From: Candidatus Methylophosphatis roskildensis
GTDB taxonomy: Bacteria > Pseudomonadota > Gammaproteobacteria > Burkholderiales > Rhodocyclaceae
NCBI GenBank assembly: GCA_016708905.1
Contig: JADJEV010000003.1
Location: forward strand, 310,001-374,000
Direction of reading: 5' to 3'
Length of the DNA: 64,000 nt
The notes beneath the pieces are model-generated. The model was not told the DNA's origin. It ran no database searches and saw only the letters and a list, made by a program, of their open reading frames with translations. Of the stretch, positions 53,578-62,689 are shown one piece after another. The stretch's first letter is position 1. Each line of letters starts with the position of its first letter. A program made the position numbers and the translations under genes.

Positions 53578-55153
53578 CATTCAAAGAAAAATGGCCGGCG
53601 GTGCTGTGTGGATGGTGCTACTGGCCTTGGTCGAGCGTAGCCTTGGACTGATCAGTATGCTAATACTTGCGCGGCTGCTCGGGCCGACCGATTTCGGCGT
53701 CGTGGGAATGGCTCTATCCTTTATTGTCATGGCGCAACTTATGTCCACATTCGGCTTCGATATTGCGCTGATCCACGATCAGGATGCGACAGAATCACAC
53801 TACCATACCGCATGGACATTTAACGTTTTGATTGGGGTTGTGATTCTGCTGGTGATGCTGGCTGCGGCGGGGCCGATTTCAGCCTTCTACAGCCACCCAG
53901 AAGTGTTTCCGGTGGTATGCGTCCTCGCTTTGGGTCCGCTCATTGGTGGATTGGAGAATATCGGTGTCGTAGCGTTTCGCAAAGACCTCGATTTCCGCAA
54001 GGAGTTCTTGTTTCAGATCAGTCGTAAGATTATTGGTTTTTGCGTGACCGTTCCATTGGCGTTCTGGCTGCGCAATTACTGGGCTCTCGTCGCTGGCACG
54101 CTTGCAGCGCGTCTGGCGGGCACGGCCGTGAGCTATCTGTCGCATCCGTTCCGGCCGCGTTTATCCTTCGCCAAGACTGCCAGTCTACTTAGGTTCTCAG
54201 GATGGTTGCTCTTGAACAATTCACTTGGGTTCCTAAAGGAGCGTTTGTCGGACTTCATTGTCGGCCGTCAGTTAGGCGCGGGCGCGCTCGGCCTGTATAA
54301 CGTTAGCTACGAGTTTTCCCATCTGCCTACTACCGAGATTGGGGCACCTATCAATCGCGCTCTACTGCCTGGTTTTGCGAAGTTGTCGGAACCCGGCGCT
54401 GTGCAGTCTGCGTACGTCAACGCCATGGGCATGCTGGCGATAGTTGCGATTCCGGCAGCCGTTGGCATTTCGGCGGTGGCGCACTTCTTCATTCCGGTCG
54501 TGCTAGGTGGAAAGTGGATCGACGGTGTCCCGCTAATGGAGGTTCTTTCGATCAGCGGCGCTTTCCTCATGTTTCAATCATCGATCTGCTCCATATTGAT
54601 CTCTAAGGGTTTTCCTTCGACTGCGACGAGGACGAACGCGTTTTTCGTCGCGCTTTTGCTGGCGCTTATGCTCCTTCTCACTCCGCGGTTTGGAGCGCTT
54701 GGTGCCGCGTATGCCGTATTGGCCACCACGACGTCGACGATGCCAGCCTACGTCGACCAACTTCGACTGCGTATAGGTGTACCGATTTCGGCTTTCGTCT
54801 ATGCGTTGGCTCGACCTGCAACTGCGGCGGCGGGGATGTTTCTGGTGATTCGTGCTGCTCTTCCGCATTATTCGACCGCGCTGCCCGCCCTGCACGCGGC
54901 TGCATGGCTGGTCACCGGAGTCGTACTGGGGACGATCACCTATGTCTTTTTTGTCTCTATGCTATGGTTCGCGGCCGGCCGACCGCCGGGTGCAGAGCGC
55001 CTGATTCTCGATACTTCGCGCCGCCGATTGGTGCGTCTGTTTAGCAAACGTCGTGTTGTGCAACTGAAGTTTAGACACTCGCGCCCCCTGCGCAATGCCG
55101 TGGGCATTGCCGGAGCGCAGAAATGTTTTCGAGAAAATGCCAAAAACGGTTGA
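53567..55153 (+). CDS. polysaccharide flippase (MOP/Wzx superfamily), copy 2, IS-extended
   Basis: About 528 residues, 12-14 membrane segments, paralogous to 12270-13784 (shared T-D-F-G-V-V, A-T-E-S-H-Y-H-T-A-W-T, P-I-N-R-A-L-L-P-G-F). Start MPSSIQRKMAGG has AGGAAACGAG upstream. The IS at 55064 entered at the last codons: before insertion the gene read ...V-V-Q then TGA, and that TGA is still visible after the IS (56658-56660). The protein now ends with about 29 IS-encoded residues (L-K-F-R-H-S-R-P...). Probably still functional, as the added tail follows the last membrane segment. Confidence 0.88.
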   Translation: MPSSIQRKMAGGAVWMVLLALVERSLGLISMLILARLLGPTDFGVVGMALSFIVMAQLMSTFGFDIALIHDQDATESHYHTAWTFNVLIGVVILLVMLAAAGPISAFYSHPEVFPVVCVLALGPLIGGLENIGVVAFRKDLDFRKEFLFQISRKIIGFCVTVPLAFWLRNYWALVAGTLAARLAGTAVSYLSHPFRPRLSFAKTASLLRFSGWLLLNNSLGFLKERLSDFIVGRQLGAGALGLYNVSYEFSHLPTTEIGAPINRALLPGFAKLSEPGAVQSAYVNAMGMLAIVAIPAAVGISAVAHFFIPVVLGGKWIDGVPLMEVLSISGAFLMFQSSICSILISKGFPSTATRTNAFFVALLLALMLLLTPRFGALGAAYAVLATTTSTMPAYVDQLRLRIGVPISAFVYALARPATAAAGMFLVIRAALPHYSTALPALHAAAWLVTGVVLGTITYVFFVSMLWFAAGRPPGAERLILDTSRRRLVRLFSKRRVVQLKFRHSRPLRNAVGIAGAQKCFRENAKNG

Positions 55154-56649
55154 CATTACGTTCGTTTTGCGAGGTCGCCGCGCTGCTCGCACGGGGTTGA
55201 TTTTGGTGCGAGCAGCGCGGCGACCAATGAGGGATCGTTTCGGATCCTGGATGCTCCCTCATGTCGCTGTCGGCCTCGGTTTGTCTGCTGCTCTCGAATT
55301 GGGTTTCCTTCCTCCTGGTGGCGGTTCCGCCACGTTCCCGCCGTACCTTCGTCGAACTTCTGATCGGCTGCATGCTCAACCCGGAAGGTTGGGTCACTCG
55401 CGCCATCGGCGCCATTTGCCGGGAAGCGCACTGGACCACGTATTACAAGCTGATCGAGCGAGCGAACGTGTCGGTGGCCGACTTGGCCATCCGCCTGCTG
55501 CAACTGGTGCTGAGCGTGTTCCCGACCCCAGTGGCGAATCTGATCATCGACGATACGCTGGTGCCACGGTGCGCAAAGAGTGGGCCGGGTATCAGTGTCA
55601 AGCACGACCACAGCCGCAAAGCCAATCGCCCCACGTACCTGAACAGCCAGTGCTGGGTGACGCTGGCACTGGTCGTGAAAGTCCGCCTGGGTTCGGCGCT
55701 GACGATCCCCGTTCGCTCGTGGCTGGTCGAAGAATCCGGGCAACGCGGCAAGCTCTGGGTGGCGCGGCAATTGATCGATTCGGTCCGGGGGCATGTCAAG
55801 GATGTGCGCTTGTTGATCGACGCCTGGTTCATGCGCAAGAGCCTGATCCTGCCCCTGCTCGATCAGCAGGTACGCATCATCGGCCAAGTCAGGCGGGATA
55901 CGGCCTTGTTTCTCCCGCCGGAGCCGGAGCCCAGACGCCGGGGCCGCAAACGCAAGTACGGCCTGCGGATCAATGCGGCGATGCTCGAGGTCTTGCCGGT
56001 GACGGAAATGGAACTGAGTTTGTACGGCAAGGTGCAACCGGTTCGTGTCCGAACGGCCATTGCAGTGGCGCGATTTCTCAAGGGGGTGCCGGTGCGGGCC
56101 GTGTGGTGCCAGATGATCCAGCCCGACGATACCTGGTCGCGCCCGCGACTGATCCTGGCGACGGAGACCGATCTGTCGGCGCGAGCGGTGGTCGAGATCT
56201 ACGCCGAGCGATGGGGCATCGAGCCCTTGTTCCACAACCTCAAGCGCTGGTGGGGCGTGACGAATCTGTGGCAGCAGTCGAAGGAAGCGCTGGAACTGTG
56301 GATGCAGATTCGCTCCACCGCCTATGCCTTGACCCAATTGCTCGCGCTGCGCTTGTGGAAGTCGTTTCCGCTGATCGAGATCGCACCCTGGCGCAAGGGC
56401 GCAACGATCACCGCCGGCCTCTTCGGTCAGTGGATGCGAATTCAATTTATCGGACTTCCCGTTCGCGACGCCTACGACTCGAAGTCCGGTCAATTCGTCA
56501 TGCCTTTCCCCGGTCAGGATCAGCGTTTGCAGTGTTGAGTCACGTTGCATCGCGTCGCCCAGCATCGAATCGTCGAGTAGTTGCGTTTGTCATTGATCGC
56601 CACCGGCGAAAATCCGGTCGGTGGGCGCTGGCGTATGTCTAAACTTCAG
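55064..56649 (+). mobile_element. DDE-transposase IS, copy B (inverted relative to copy A)
   Basis: A 1586-bp element with terminal repeats CTGAAGTTTAGACA and an 8-bp target duplication TTGTGCAA (55056-55063, 56650-56657). Same element type as 35511-37091 but in the opposite orientation. Confidence 0.92.
55261..56538 (+). CDS. DDE superfamily transposase (copy B)
   Basis: 425 residues, intact, the same length and start (MSLSASVC) as copy A, differing by scattered substitutions (for example S-E-W-V-S against S-N-W-V-S near the N terminus). The same D-D-T-L-V-P, L-L-I-D-A-W-F-M-R-K and W-G-I-E-P-L-F-H-N motifs are present. Confidence 0.87.
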   Translation: MSLSASVCLLLSNWVSFLLVAVPPRSRRTFVELLIGCMLNPEGWVTRAIGAICREAHWTTYYKLIERANVSVADLAIRLLQLVLSVFPTPVANLIIDDTLVPRCAKSGPGISVKHDHSRKANRPTYLNSQCWVTLALVVKVRLGSALTIPVRSWLVEESGQRGKLWVARQLIDSVRGHVKDVRLLIDAWFMRKSLILPLLDQQVRIIGQVRRDTALFLPPEPEPRRRGRKRKYGLRINAAMLEVLPVTEMELSLYGKVQPVRVRTAIAVARFLKGVPVRAVWCQMIQPDDTWSRPRLILATETDLSARAVVEIYAERWGIEPLFHNLKRWWGVTNLWQQSKEALELWMQIRSTAYALTQLLALRLWKSFPLIEIAPWRKGATITAGLFGQWMRIQFIGLPVRDAYDSKSGQFVMPFPGQDQRLQC

Positions 56650-56687
56650 TTGTGCAATGAATGTGAATCTAATGAGAGTGCGAACTG

Positions 56688-57752
56688 ATGTCGACCGCTA
56701 ATCCCGCCCGTCGGGGCCAGCTCGGTCTTCGCGCAAGTGAGTGGGCTGTTGTCAGATCGAAGGAAGAGATACTGGCGACCCTCGACGAGCACGCGCGGCT
56801 CGACGACCTTCCGTTTCAACCCGAGATGTTCGCCTTCTGCGGCGAGCGCTTGCGTGTTGCCAAAGTTGCGCATAAGACCTGCGACAACATCCGAAAGACC
56901 GGCGGGCGTCGAATGGTCGACGCCGTTCATCTCGACGGTGCGAGATGCGACGGGAGCGCGCACGGGAGTTGCCAGGCGGACTGCGTGTTCTTCTGGAAGG
57001 AGGCCTGGCTAGACCGAGTCAATGGTCCGGCAAGAAACTCGATTGTCTCCGACGCGAACGTGCGGTGCTCGGAGGAGCAAGTGAACGAGCGAGTTCGCGC
57101 GCAGGGCGACGAGACAAGTGAGAATCCAACGTGGGTGTGTCAAACAACGGCGCTCTACGAAGCGACGACGCTCCTGAAGTGGTGGGATGTACGTCAATAT
57201 ATTCGCGACGTCACGAGCGGCAACCACGGGGCGTGGCATATGACCAAGCTGCTGCTCTTCGCGGCATACCGAAAGCTCGTCGGTCTTGATGTGGGGTATC
57301 GAATTCTGGTTGGTTTCTTCAACTGGTTCCAGAGACTACGCGGCGGCAAGCCATATCCTGAGGGAAGGGGTCGGATCCCCGATGGACAAGCAACTCCCAC
57401 TCAGTTGCTGGATCTGACCCCGGGGGAGTGGGTCGAGGTGCGTTCTCAAGATGAGATACTCGCAACGATTACCGAGAGCGGCTTTAATCGTGGAATGCGC
57501 TACGACATGGAAATGTCAAAGTACTGCGGTGAACGGTTTCGCGTACAAATGAAGGTCGATCGCCTCATCAACGAACAGACAGGCAAGATGATGCAGATGA
57601 AGAATCCATGCATTCAGCTTGAAGACGTCTATTGCCGTGCCGAGTGCACGGACAGGCGATTGGGCTGTCCGCGCGCGTCCAACACGTATTGGCGGGAGAA
57701 TTGGCTGCGCCGGGTCGACAACGAAGCGTCGTCGCAATCAAAGATCAGCTAA
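56688..57752 (+). CDS. protein of unknown function with a duplicated Cys-rich domain
   Basis: 354 residues, no family I recognise. Two copies of one domain, at about 17-111 and 243-343. Each begins E-W-x-x-V-R-S-x-x-E-I-L-A-T, has an F/Y-C-G-E-R-x-R-V motif (Cys51, Cys280), a cluster of three cysteines (87, 95, 99; 316, 320, 327) and ends W-x-E-x-W-L-x-R-V. Metal binding by the cysteines is likely but unproven. The middle (about 150-220) contains a hydrophobic stretch. It lies between flippase and UDP-GlcNAc epimerase genes, so a polysaccharide role is probable. Confidence 0.75.
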   Translation: MSTANPARRGQLGLRASEWAVVRSKEEILATLDEHARLDDLPFQPEMFAFCGERLRVAKVAHKTCDNIRKTGGRRMVDAVHLDGARCDGSAHGSCQADCVFFWKEAWLDRVNGPARNSIVSDANVRCSEEQVNERVRAQGDETSENPTWVCQTTALYEATTLLKWWDVRQYIRDVTSGNHGAWHMTKLLLFAAYRKLVGLDVGYRILVGFFNWFQRLRGGKPYPEGRGRIPDGQATPTQLLDLTPGEWVEVRSQDEILATITESGFNRGMRYDMEMSKYCGERFRVQMKVDRLINEQTGKMMQMKNPCIQLEDVYCRAECTDRRLGCPRASNTYWRENWLRRVDNEASSQSKIS

Positions 57753-57809
57753 GGTCCATATAGGAACCACGGTGTCGGCCATCTTGCTGTGATACTGAAA
57801 GGCAATACC

Positions 57810-58943
57810 TTGAAAGTGATCAATGTTGTAGGTGCGCGCCCGAACTTCATGAAGATGGCGCCAATCATCGAAGCAATGAACGAGCAACGGGAGCGGTTTC
57901 AACATATCCTCGTCCATACTGGACAACACTATGATGAGCGGATGAGCAAGTCGTTCTTCGTTGATCTCGGTATGCCGAAACCGGATATCGATCTTGAGGT
58001 TGGTTCGGGTTCTCATGCCGAGCAAACGGCGCGGATTATGGTGGAATTCGAAAAGGTGTGCTTGCGTGAGTTGCCTGACTTAGTCATTGTTGTTGGAGAC
58101 GTAAATTCGACGATGGCGTGCACGATCACAGCCAAGAAGCTTGGCATCCAGGTGGCGCATGTGGAGGCCGGCCTACGTTCGCGCGACATGACGATGCCTG
58201 AAGAAATCAATCGGCTCTGCACCGATGTCTTGTGCGACTACCTATTTACGACTGACCACTTCGCCAATGAGAACCTAGCGAGGGAGGGTGTTTCCATGGA
58301 GAAAATCCACTTCGTTGGTAACGTGATGATCGACACTCTGTTGAAACACAAGGAACTGGCACGAGGGATGGGTATACTTGAAGGATGGGGATTGAAGCCC
58401 GGCGAGTTCGCCACGATGACCTTGCATCGCCCATCGAACGTCGATGACGCCGCAACGTTTCGCGGCATCTTGGATGCTTTGAGCGGTGTGGCCAAGGTGA
58501 TTCCGATTATCTTTCCGGTTCATCCGAGGACGCGAAAAATGGTGAAACGGTTTGGGCTGGGCGGATATTTCTCGACTGCGGACAGCCCTCAAGGATTATG
58601 GATGACCGATCCATTGGGCTATCTCGAGTTTCTGCACCTGAACATGCATGCGAAGATGGTTATCACCGACAGTGGTGGACTGCAGGAAGAAACGACCGTT
58701 CTTGGTGTGCCGTGTATTACCCTTCGCGAGAACACCGAACGTCCGATTACGTGCGAGGTAGGCACGAACTTCATCGCCGGCAACGATGGTGTTGCTATTC
58801 TGCGTTACACGTCCATGGTCTTGAACGGTGAGATGCCGCGCGGAACGGTACCGGAGCGATGGGATGGCAGGGCGGCAGAAAGGATCGTCGAGATCCTTGG
58901 CGGTTTCGATCTGTCTCGGCGCGCGGCATGGTCTGGTCATTGA
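57810..58943 (+). CDS. wecB: UDP-N-acetylglucosamine 2-epimerase (non-hydrolysing)
   Basis: 377 residues. Interconverts UDP-GlcNAc and UDP-ManNAc for surface polysaccharides. Motifs: G-A-R-P-N-F-M-K-M-A-P near the N terminus, H-T-G-Q-H-Y-D-E, E-A-G-L-R-S and T-D-S-G-G-L-Q-E-E. The start is a TTG at 57810 with GAAAGG upstream; a GTG at 57789 is an alternative. Confidence 0.92.
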   Translation: MKVINVVGARPNFMKMAPIIEAMNEQRERFQHILVHTGQHYDERMSKSFFVDLGMPKPDIDLEVGSGSHAEQTARIMVEFEKVCLRELPDLVIVVGDVNSTMACTITAKKLGIQVAHVEAGLRSRDMTMPEEINRLCTDVLCDYLFTTDHFANENLAREGVSMEKIHFVGNVMIDTLLKHKELARGMGILEGWGLKPGEFATMTLHRPSNVDDAATFRGILDALSGVAKVIPIIFPVHPRTRKMVKRFGLGGYFSTADSPQGLWMTDPLGYLEFLHLNMHAKMVITDSGGLQEETTVLGVPCITLRENTERPITCEVGTNFIAGNDGVAILRYTSMVLNGEMPRGTVPERWDGRAAERIVEILGGFDLSRRAAWSGH

Positions 58944-59032
58944 GCGATAAGTGACCTCATGCTTGCGTGCGTCCAGTTTAGGATCGCGACCCCACGCCCC
59001 TGTCGACTATCGCCGAGCAAGAATCCAAGAGT

Positions 59033-60205
59033 ATGAGTGACGCAACTCTACAGGTTCTGTTTTGGATCTGTGCCGCGTGCGTCATTTACACATATCTGCT
59101 TTATCCGTTGTTTATTTTGTTGCTGGCGGATTTGCGAGGTCGTCCAGTTCGCCCGGTAGGTCAATTCACGGGATCTCTAACCATAGTCCTAGCGGTGTTC
59201 AATGAGGAATCTTCCATCAATCGCCGCCTCGACGAACTGAAGAGCCTGCTTGCCGCCTCGGGCCTTGAAGGGGAGATCGTTGTCGTTTCTGATGGCTCCA
59301 CGGATAGCACCGCCATGTTGGCAAGGAGGCATGATGCTGGAGGGGTGCGAGTGTTGGAATTGCCCTCGAATGTTGGCAAGGCTGAGGCGTTGACGCGTGG
59401 CGGCAATGCTGCCCAAGGTGATGTCATCGTTTTCGCTGATGTACGCCAGCGCTGGGCACCGAATGCCCTCGAAAACCTCCTGCGAAATTTTACTGTTCCC
59501 GCTGTCGGGGCCGTCAGTGGGGATTTGGTAATCGAGACTGACTCAGGTCTTATGTCTGGCGTTGGTCTCTACTGGCGTTACGAAAAATGGTTGCGACGAA
59601 CTGAATCTCTCATTCACTCGACCGTTGGTGTGACCGGCGCGATCAGCGCCGTGCGCCGAAGGCTTTTTCGGCCAATCCCACAGGGAACGATCCTGGATGA
59701 TGTCTATTGGCCTTTGCAGGTTGCAATGCTTGGCTATCGCGTGGTTCATGAGGAGAAGGCGCTCGCCTTTGACCGCTTTCCAGAGAGAACCAAGGATGAG
59801 TTTCGCCGGAAGGTGCGTACCTTAAGCGGCAATTTCCAGTTGCTGACACGGCTGCCGGGGGCGTTGCTACCCTGGCGCAATCCGATATGGTTCGAGTTTG
59901 TGTCACACAAGGTGATGCGGCTCTTGGTGCCTTGGGCTCTGCTGGGCGCGCTTCTCGTGAGTTCGCTGTTGTCGGGGCCCTTTTATAGAGCAGCCCTTGT
60001 GGGGCAGATCGTCTTCTATTCGTTGGGGTTGATTGGGGTGTTGCAGAGGACTCATACCCAGATGCGGCTTATCGCCGCCACGGGATCCTTTCTCGTGCTG
60101 AATGTAGCGGCTGGGTTTGCCTTCTGGGTCTGGATAACGGGGAAGGCGTCGAGATCCTGGAAGAAAGCTCAGTATGACCGCGGCAAAGATGCGCACAAAC
60201 TGTAG
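59033..60205 (+). CDS. membrane-associated glycosyltransferase family 2
   Basis: 390 residues. One N-terminal membrane segment (about 8-32), a GT-A domain (T-I-V-L-A-V-F-N-E-E, V-V-V-S-D-G-S-T-D-S-T, F-A-D-V-R-Q-R-W), a Q/R-x-x-R-W-like region and three C-terminal membrane segments (about 290-375). The layout is that of processive or membrane-anchored transferases such as those starting exopolysaccharide chains. Acceptor and sugar unknown. Confidence 0.87.
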   Translation: MSDATLQVLFWICAACVIYTYLLYPLFILLLADLRGRPVRPVGQFTGSLTIVLAVFNEESSINRRLDELKSLLAASGLEGEIVVVSDGSTDSTAMLARRHDAGGVRVLELPSNVGKAEALTRGGNAAQGDVIVFADVRQRWAPNALENLLRNFTVPAVGAVSGDLVIETDSGLMSGVGLYWRYEKWLRRTESLIHSTVGVTGAISAVRRRLFRPIPQGTILDDVYWPLQVAMLGYRVVHEEKALAFDRFPERTKDEFRRKVRTLSGNFQLLTRLPGALLPWRNPIWFEFVSHKVMRLLVPWALLGALLVSSLLSGPFYRAALVGQIVFYSLGLIGVLQRTHTQMRLIAATGSFLVLNVAAGFAFWVWITGKASRSWKKAQYDRGKDAHKL

Positions 60206-60468
60206 CTCTGTGACTCTGAAATCGCTCACTTTAAGTGATTGTTTTCAAACGACGTGTCTGGAGCAGCCTTCGGGCGATTTTCGGCTTCGGCCCGATTACT
60301 TCGCTAACCCATTAGCCGCCGCACAAAGCGTGGTAGCCAGGAAAGTGCAAGATTGGCACTTGCAGCGAAATGCAGGAAGCGCTACGTCAATCCCGTACGG
60401 CGGGGTGGAGCGCGTAATGGCAACCATCCTTTGGGCTATCCAAAATAACTCTGTGTCGATGGACTGAT
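60206..60468. other. gap between two glycosyltransferase genes
   Basis: 263 bases with no supported gene and no clear promoter. Confidence 0.4.
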
Positions 60469-61620
60469 ATGTCTTCGTCACGTCGCGTCCGTGTCGTCTA
60501 CTGCATTGATTCGTTCGCCATCGGGGGAACTGAGTTGAATGCGGTGCGAACCGTGGAAGCACTGGATCCGGATCGTTTTGAATTGTCTGTAGTGCATCTC
60601 CAGACCCATGGTCCACTACACGCACGCTACGAAAACCATGGTGTGCGCATGACCCATTTCCCGATTGCCAACTTGTACTCACCACGGACTATGGCCCAGG
60701 GGGTTCGGCTTGCCAGGCATCTTCGGGCCTGGGGTGTAGATATCGTGCACACGCACGATATCTACACCAATATTTTTGCCGTACCTTGGGTACGCATGCT
60801 TGGCAGGTGCTCGATTATCGCTAGTCGTCGTTGGTGGTACGAGGCGCCGCGGCCTGCGTTGGTGACAGCCAATCGCTGGAGCTATCGACTGGCTGATCGT
60901 ATCCTGGCGAACAGCAGCGGGGTTGCCGGACTCCTTAATCGCGAGGAATCGGTACCGCCGCAGAAGATCGTCGAGATCCCCAATTTCTTGTCGGAAAGCG
61001 CATTCGAGTCCGTAGCTGAGGCGAAGCGGGCGGCACAGCGGCGTGCTTGGGGTCTCCCAGATGGAGCTTTCGTGATTGGCATAGTCGCGCGCCTGTCGCC
61101 GGTGAAAAATCACGCCTTGCTCTTTAGGGTCATGGCGCAACTCGATCAACGATTTCATCTGATGGTCATTGGTGAGGGTCCTTGCCGGAACGAACTCGAA
61201 GGTCTCGCGCGACAACTGAGGATAGGGTCCCGTGTGCATTTTGCGGGGGAAGTGGTCTCGTCGTGCAATCTGCACCAGTTTCTTGACGTCAGCGTGCTCT
61301 GCTCATCAAGCGAAGGATTCCCGAATTCCGTGATCGAGGCAATGGCAGCGGCTAGGGCCGTAGTTGCCACGCCCGTGGGTGGAGTGACCGACGCCGTCAC
61401 GGACGGTGTTACGGGGCTTCTCGTACCTGTCGATGACCCCGCGCCGATTGCGGGCGCGCTGCGGATGCTTGAGGCTGATCCAATGCTACGTACCCGGCTC
61501 GGCGAGGCGAGCCGCGAGGCGGTACGACTAAAGTTTCATCAGTCGATCGTGATCGAGAAACTGTCGACGCTCTACGAAAGGCTGGCGAACCGCCACAAGA
61601 TAAATATCGGGACGTATTGA
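60469..61620 (+). CDS. glycosyltransferase family 4 (GT-B)
   Basis: 383 residues. N-terminal acceptor domain with D-S-F-A-I-G-G-T-E-L-N; donor domain with V-A-R-L-S-P-V-K-N-H and the E-x7-E motif in S-S-E-G-F-P-N-S-V-I-E-A-M. Retaining transferase that adds a sugar to a lipid-linked intermediate. Its stop overlaps the next start (TGATG). The coding sequence contains a 16-bp perfect hairpin (listed separately). Confidence 0.9.
   Translation: MSSSRRVRVVYCIDSFAIGGTELNAVRTVEALDPDRFELSVVHLQTHGPLHARYENHGVRMTHFPIANLYSPRTMAQGVRLARHLRAWGVDIVHTHDIYTNIFAVPWVRMLGRCSIIASRRWWYEAPRPALVTANRWSYRLADRILANSSGVAGLLNREESVPPQKIVEIPNFLSESAFESVAEAKRAAQRRAWGLPDGAFVIGIVARLSPVKNHALLFRVMAQLDQRFHLMVIGEGPCRNELEGLARQLRIGSRVHFAGEVVSSCNLHQFLDVSVLCSSSEGFPNSVIEAMAAARAVVATPVGGVTDAVTDGVTGLLVPVDDPAPIAGALRMLEADPMLRTRLGEASREAVRLKFHQSIVIEKLSTLYERLANRHKINIGTY
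60733..60768 (+). repeat. perfect 16-bp inverted repeat inside the GT4 gene
   Basis: GGTGTAGATATCGTGC, loop ACAC, then the exact complement GCACGATATCTACACC. It encodes G-V-D-I-V-H-T-H-D-I-Y-T. There is no T-run, so it is not a terminator. Confidence 0.9.
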
Positions 61621-62669
61621 TGAATGAAATCGTGCGCATTACAGCAAGGCATGTCCGCCATGCGGCACTGGCTGGTCTTCGTGCCGTCGGTGGCTTCAGG
61701 TGGATCGCAGGAACGACGTGGCGCCGTCGGCGCGTACTCGTCCTCTGCTACCATGGAGTATCGTTGCAGGACGAACACGAATGGGATCCTGAGTTGTTCG
61801 TAACCCCAGCCTTCCTTCGGCGGCGATTCGAGATTCTGCGTGACAGTGGATACGAGGTACTGCCCTTGGGCGAGGCAGTTCGTAACCTGCGCTGCGGTAC
61901 GCTTCCACACCGCAGCGTCGTGCTCACCTTCGACGACGGCTTTCATAATTTCCTTGCGGCTGCCGTACCGCTACTTGAAGAGTTCGGCTATCCGGCCACG
62001 AACTATGTTTCAAGTTACCATGTTGTTCATCAACGCCCGATCCTGAGACTGACGCTCCGCTACTTGCTCTGGCGGGCGCGAACGCGTGCTCTAGCCGCGA
62101 ACGTGTTTCCCGGTCAGGACGCCGCGATAAAGCTAGAAGACTCACAGCAACGAGAAAGACTGGCGGCGAGTCTACTCAAAGGGGCGCGAACTCTCTCGGA
62201 TGATCGCGAGGCGCAACATGCTTGGGTCGGCGAAGTTGCTACGCGACTTGGGGTCGACTGGGACAACATCGTGCGGAGCAGGCTCTTCCACCTCATGACG
62301 ACGGCAGAGATCGCCGAAATCGCACGTCGCGGCTTTGATGCACAGCTCCACACCCATCGCCACCGGACTCCGCGCGAAGAGTCGATTTTCCGCCGCGAGA
62401 TACTCGATAACCGGCGCGTTCTTGAAGAACTGACCGGACGTCCGGCGACACACTTCTGCTATCCCAGCGGGGATGTTGATCCCGTTTTTCTGCCTTGGCT
62501 TCGCGGCCTTGGCGTGGAGACGGCGACGACCTGCGCGGTTGGCCTCGCCAAGGCTGGAGACAATCAACTGCTACTTCCAAGATACATTGATACGATGGCA
62601 CAGTCTGAAACTGCGTTTAAAGGCTGGTTGTCCGGTGCGGCAGGAATGCTGAGCCGCAGAGATAGCTGA
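61620..62669 (+). CDS. polysaccharide deacetylase (NodB-like)
   Basis: 349 residues. NodB-type motifs V-L-T-F-D-D-G-F-H-N and, distally, H-T-H-R-H-R-T-P, after an N-terminal V-L-C-Y-H-G-V-S. It would remove N-acetyl groups from a polysaccharide or a biosynthetic intermediate; no signal peptide is clear, although an N-terminal basic/hydrophobic stretch exists. ATG overlaps the previous stop. Confidence 0.87.
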   Translation: MNEIVRITARHVRHAALAGLRAVGGFRWIAGTTWRRRRVLVLCYHGVSLQDEHEWDPELFVTPAFLRRRFEILRDSGYEVLPLGEAVRNLRCGTLPHRSVVLTFDDGFHNFLAAAVPLLEEFGYPATNYVSSYHVVHQRPILRLTLRYLLWRARTRALAANVFPGQDAAIKLEDSQQRERLAASLLKGARTLSDDREAQHAWVGEVATRLGVDWDNIVRSRLFHLMTTAEIAEIARRGFDAQLHTHRHRTPREESIFRREILDNRRVLEELTGRPATHFCYPSGDVDPVFLPWLRGLGVETATTCAVGLAKAGDNQLLLPRYIDTMAQSETAFKGWLSGAAGMLSRRDS

Positions 62670-62689
62670 ATGGCACAATTAACAACACT

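Noticed and set aside
35511..56649. Composite transposon carrying the lasso cluster
   Set aside because: Copies A and B have different target duplications (GCGAGAA and TTGTGCAA), so they inserted independently; the outer flanks do not match.
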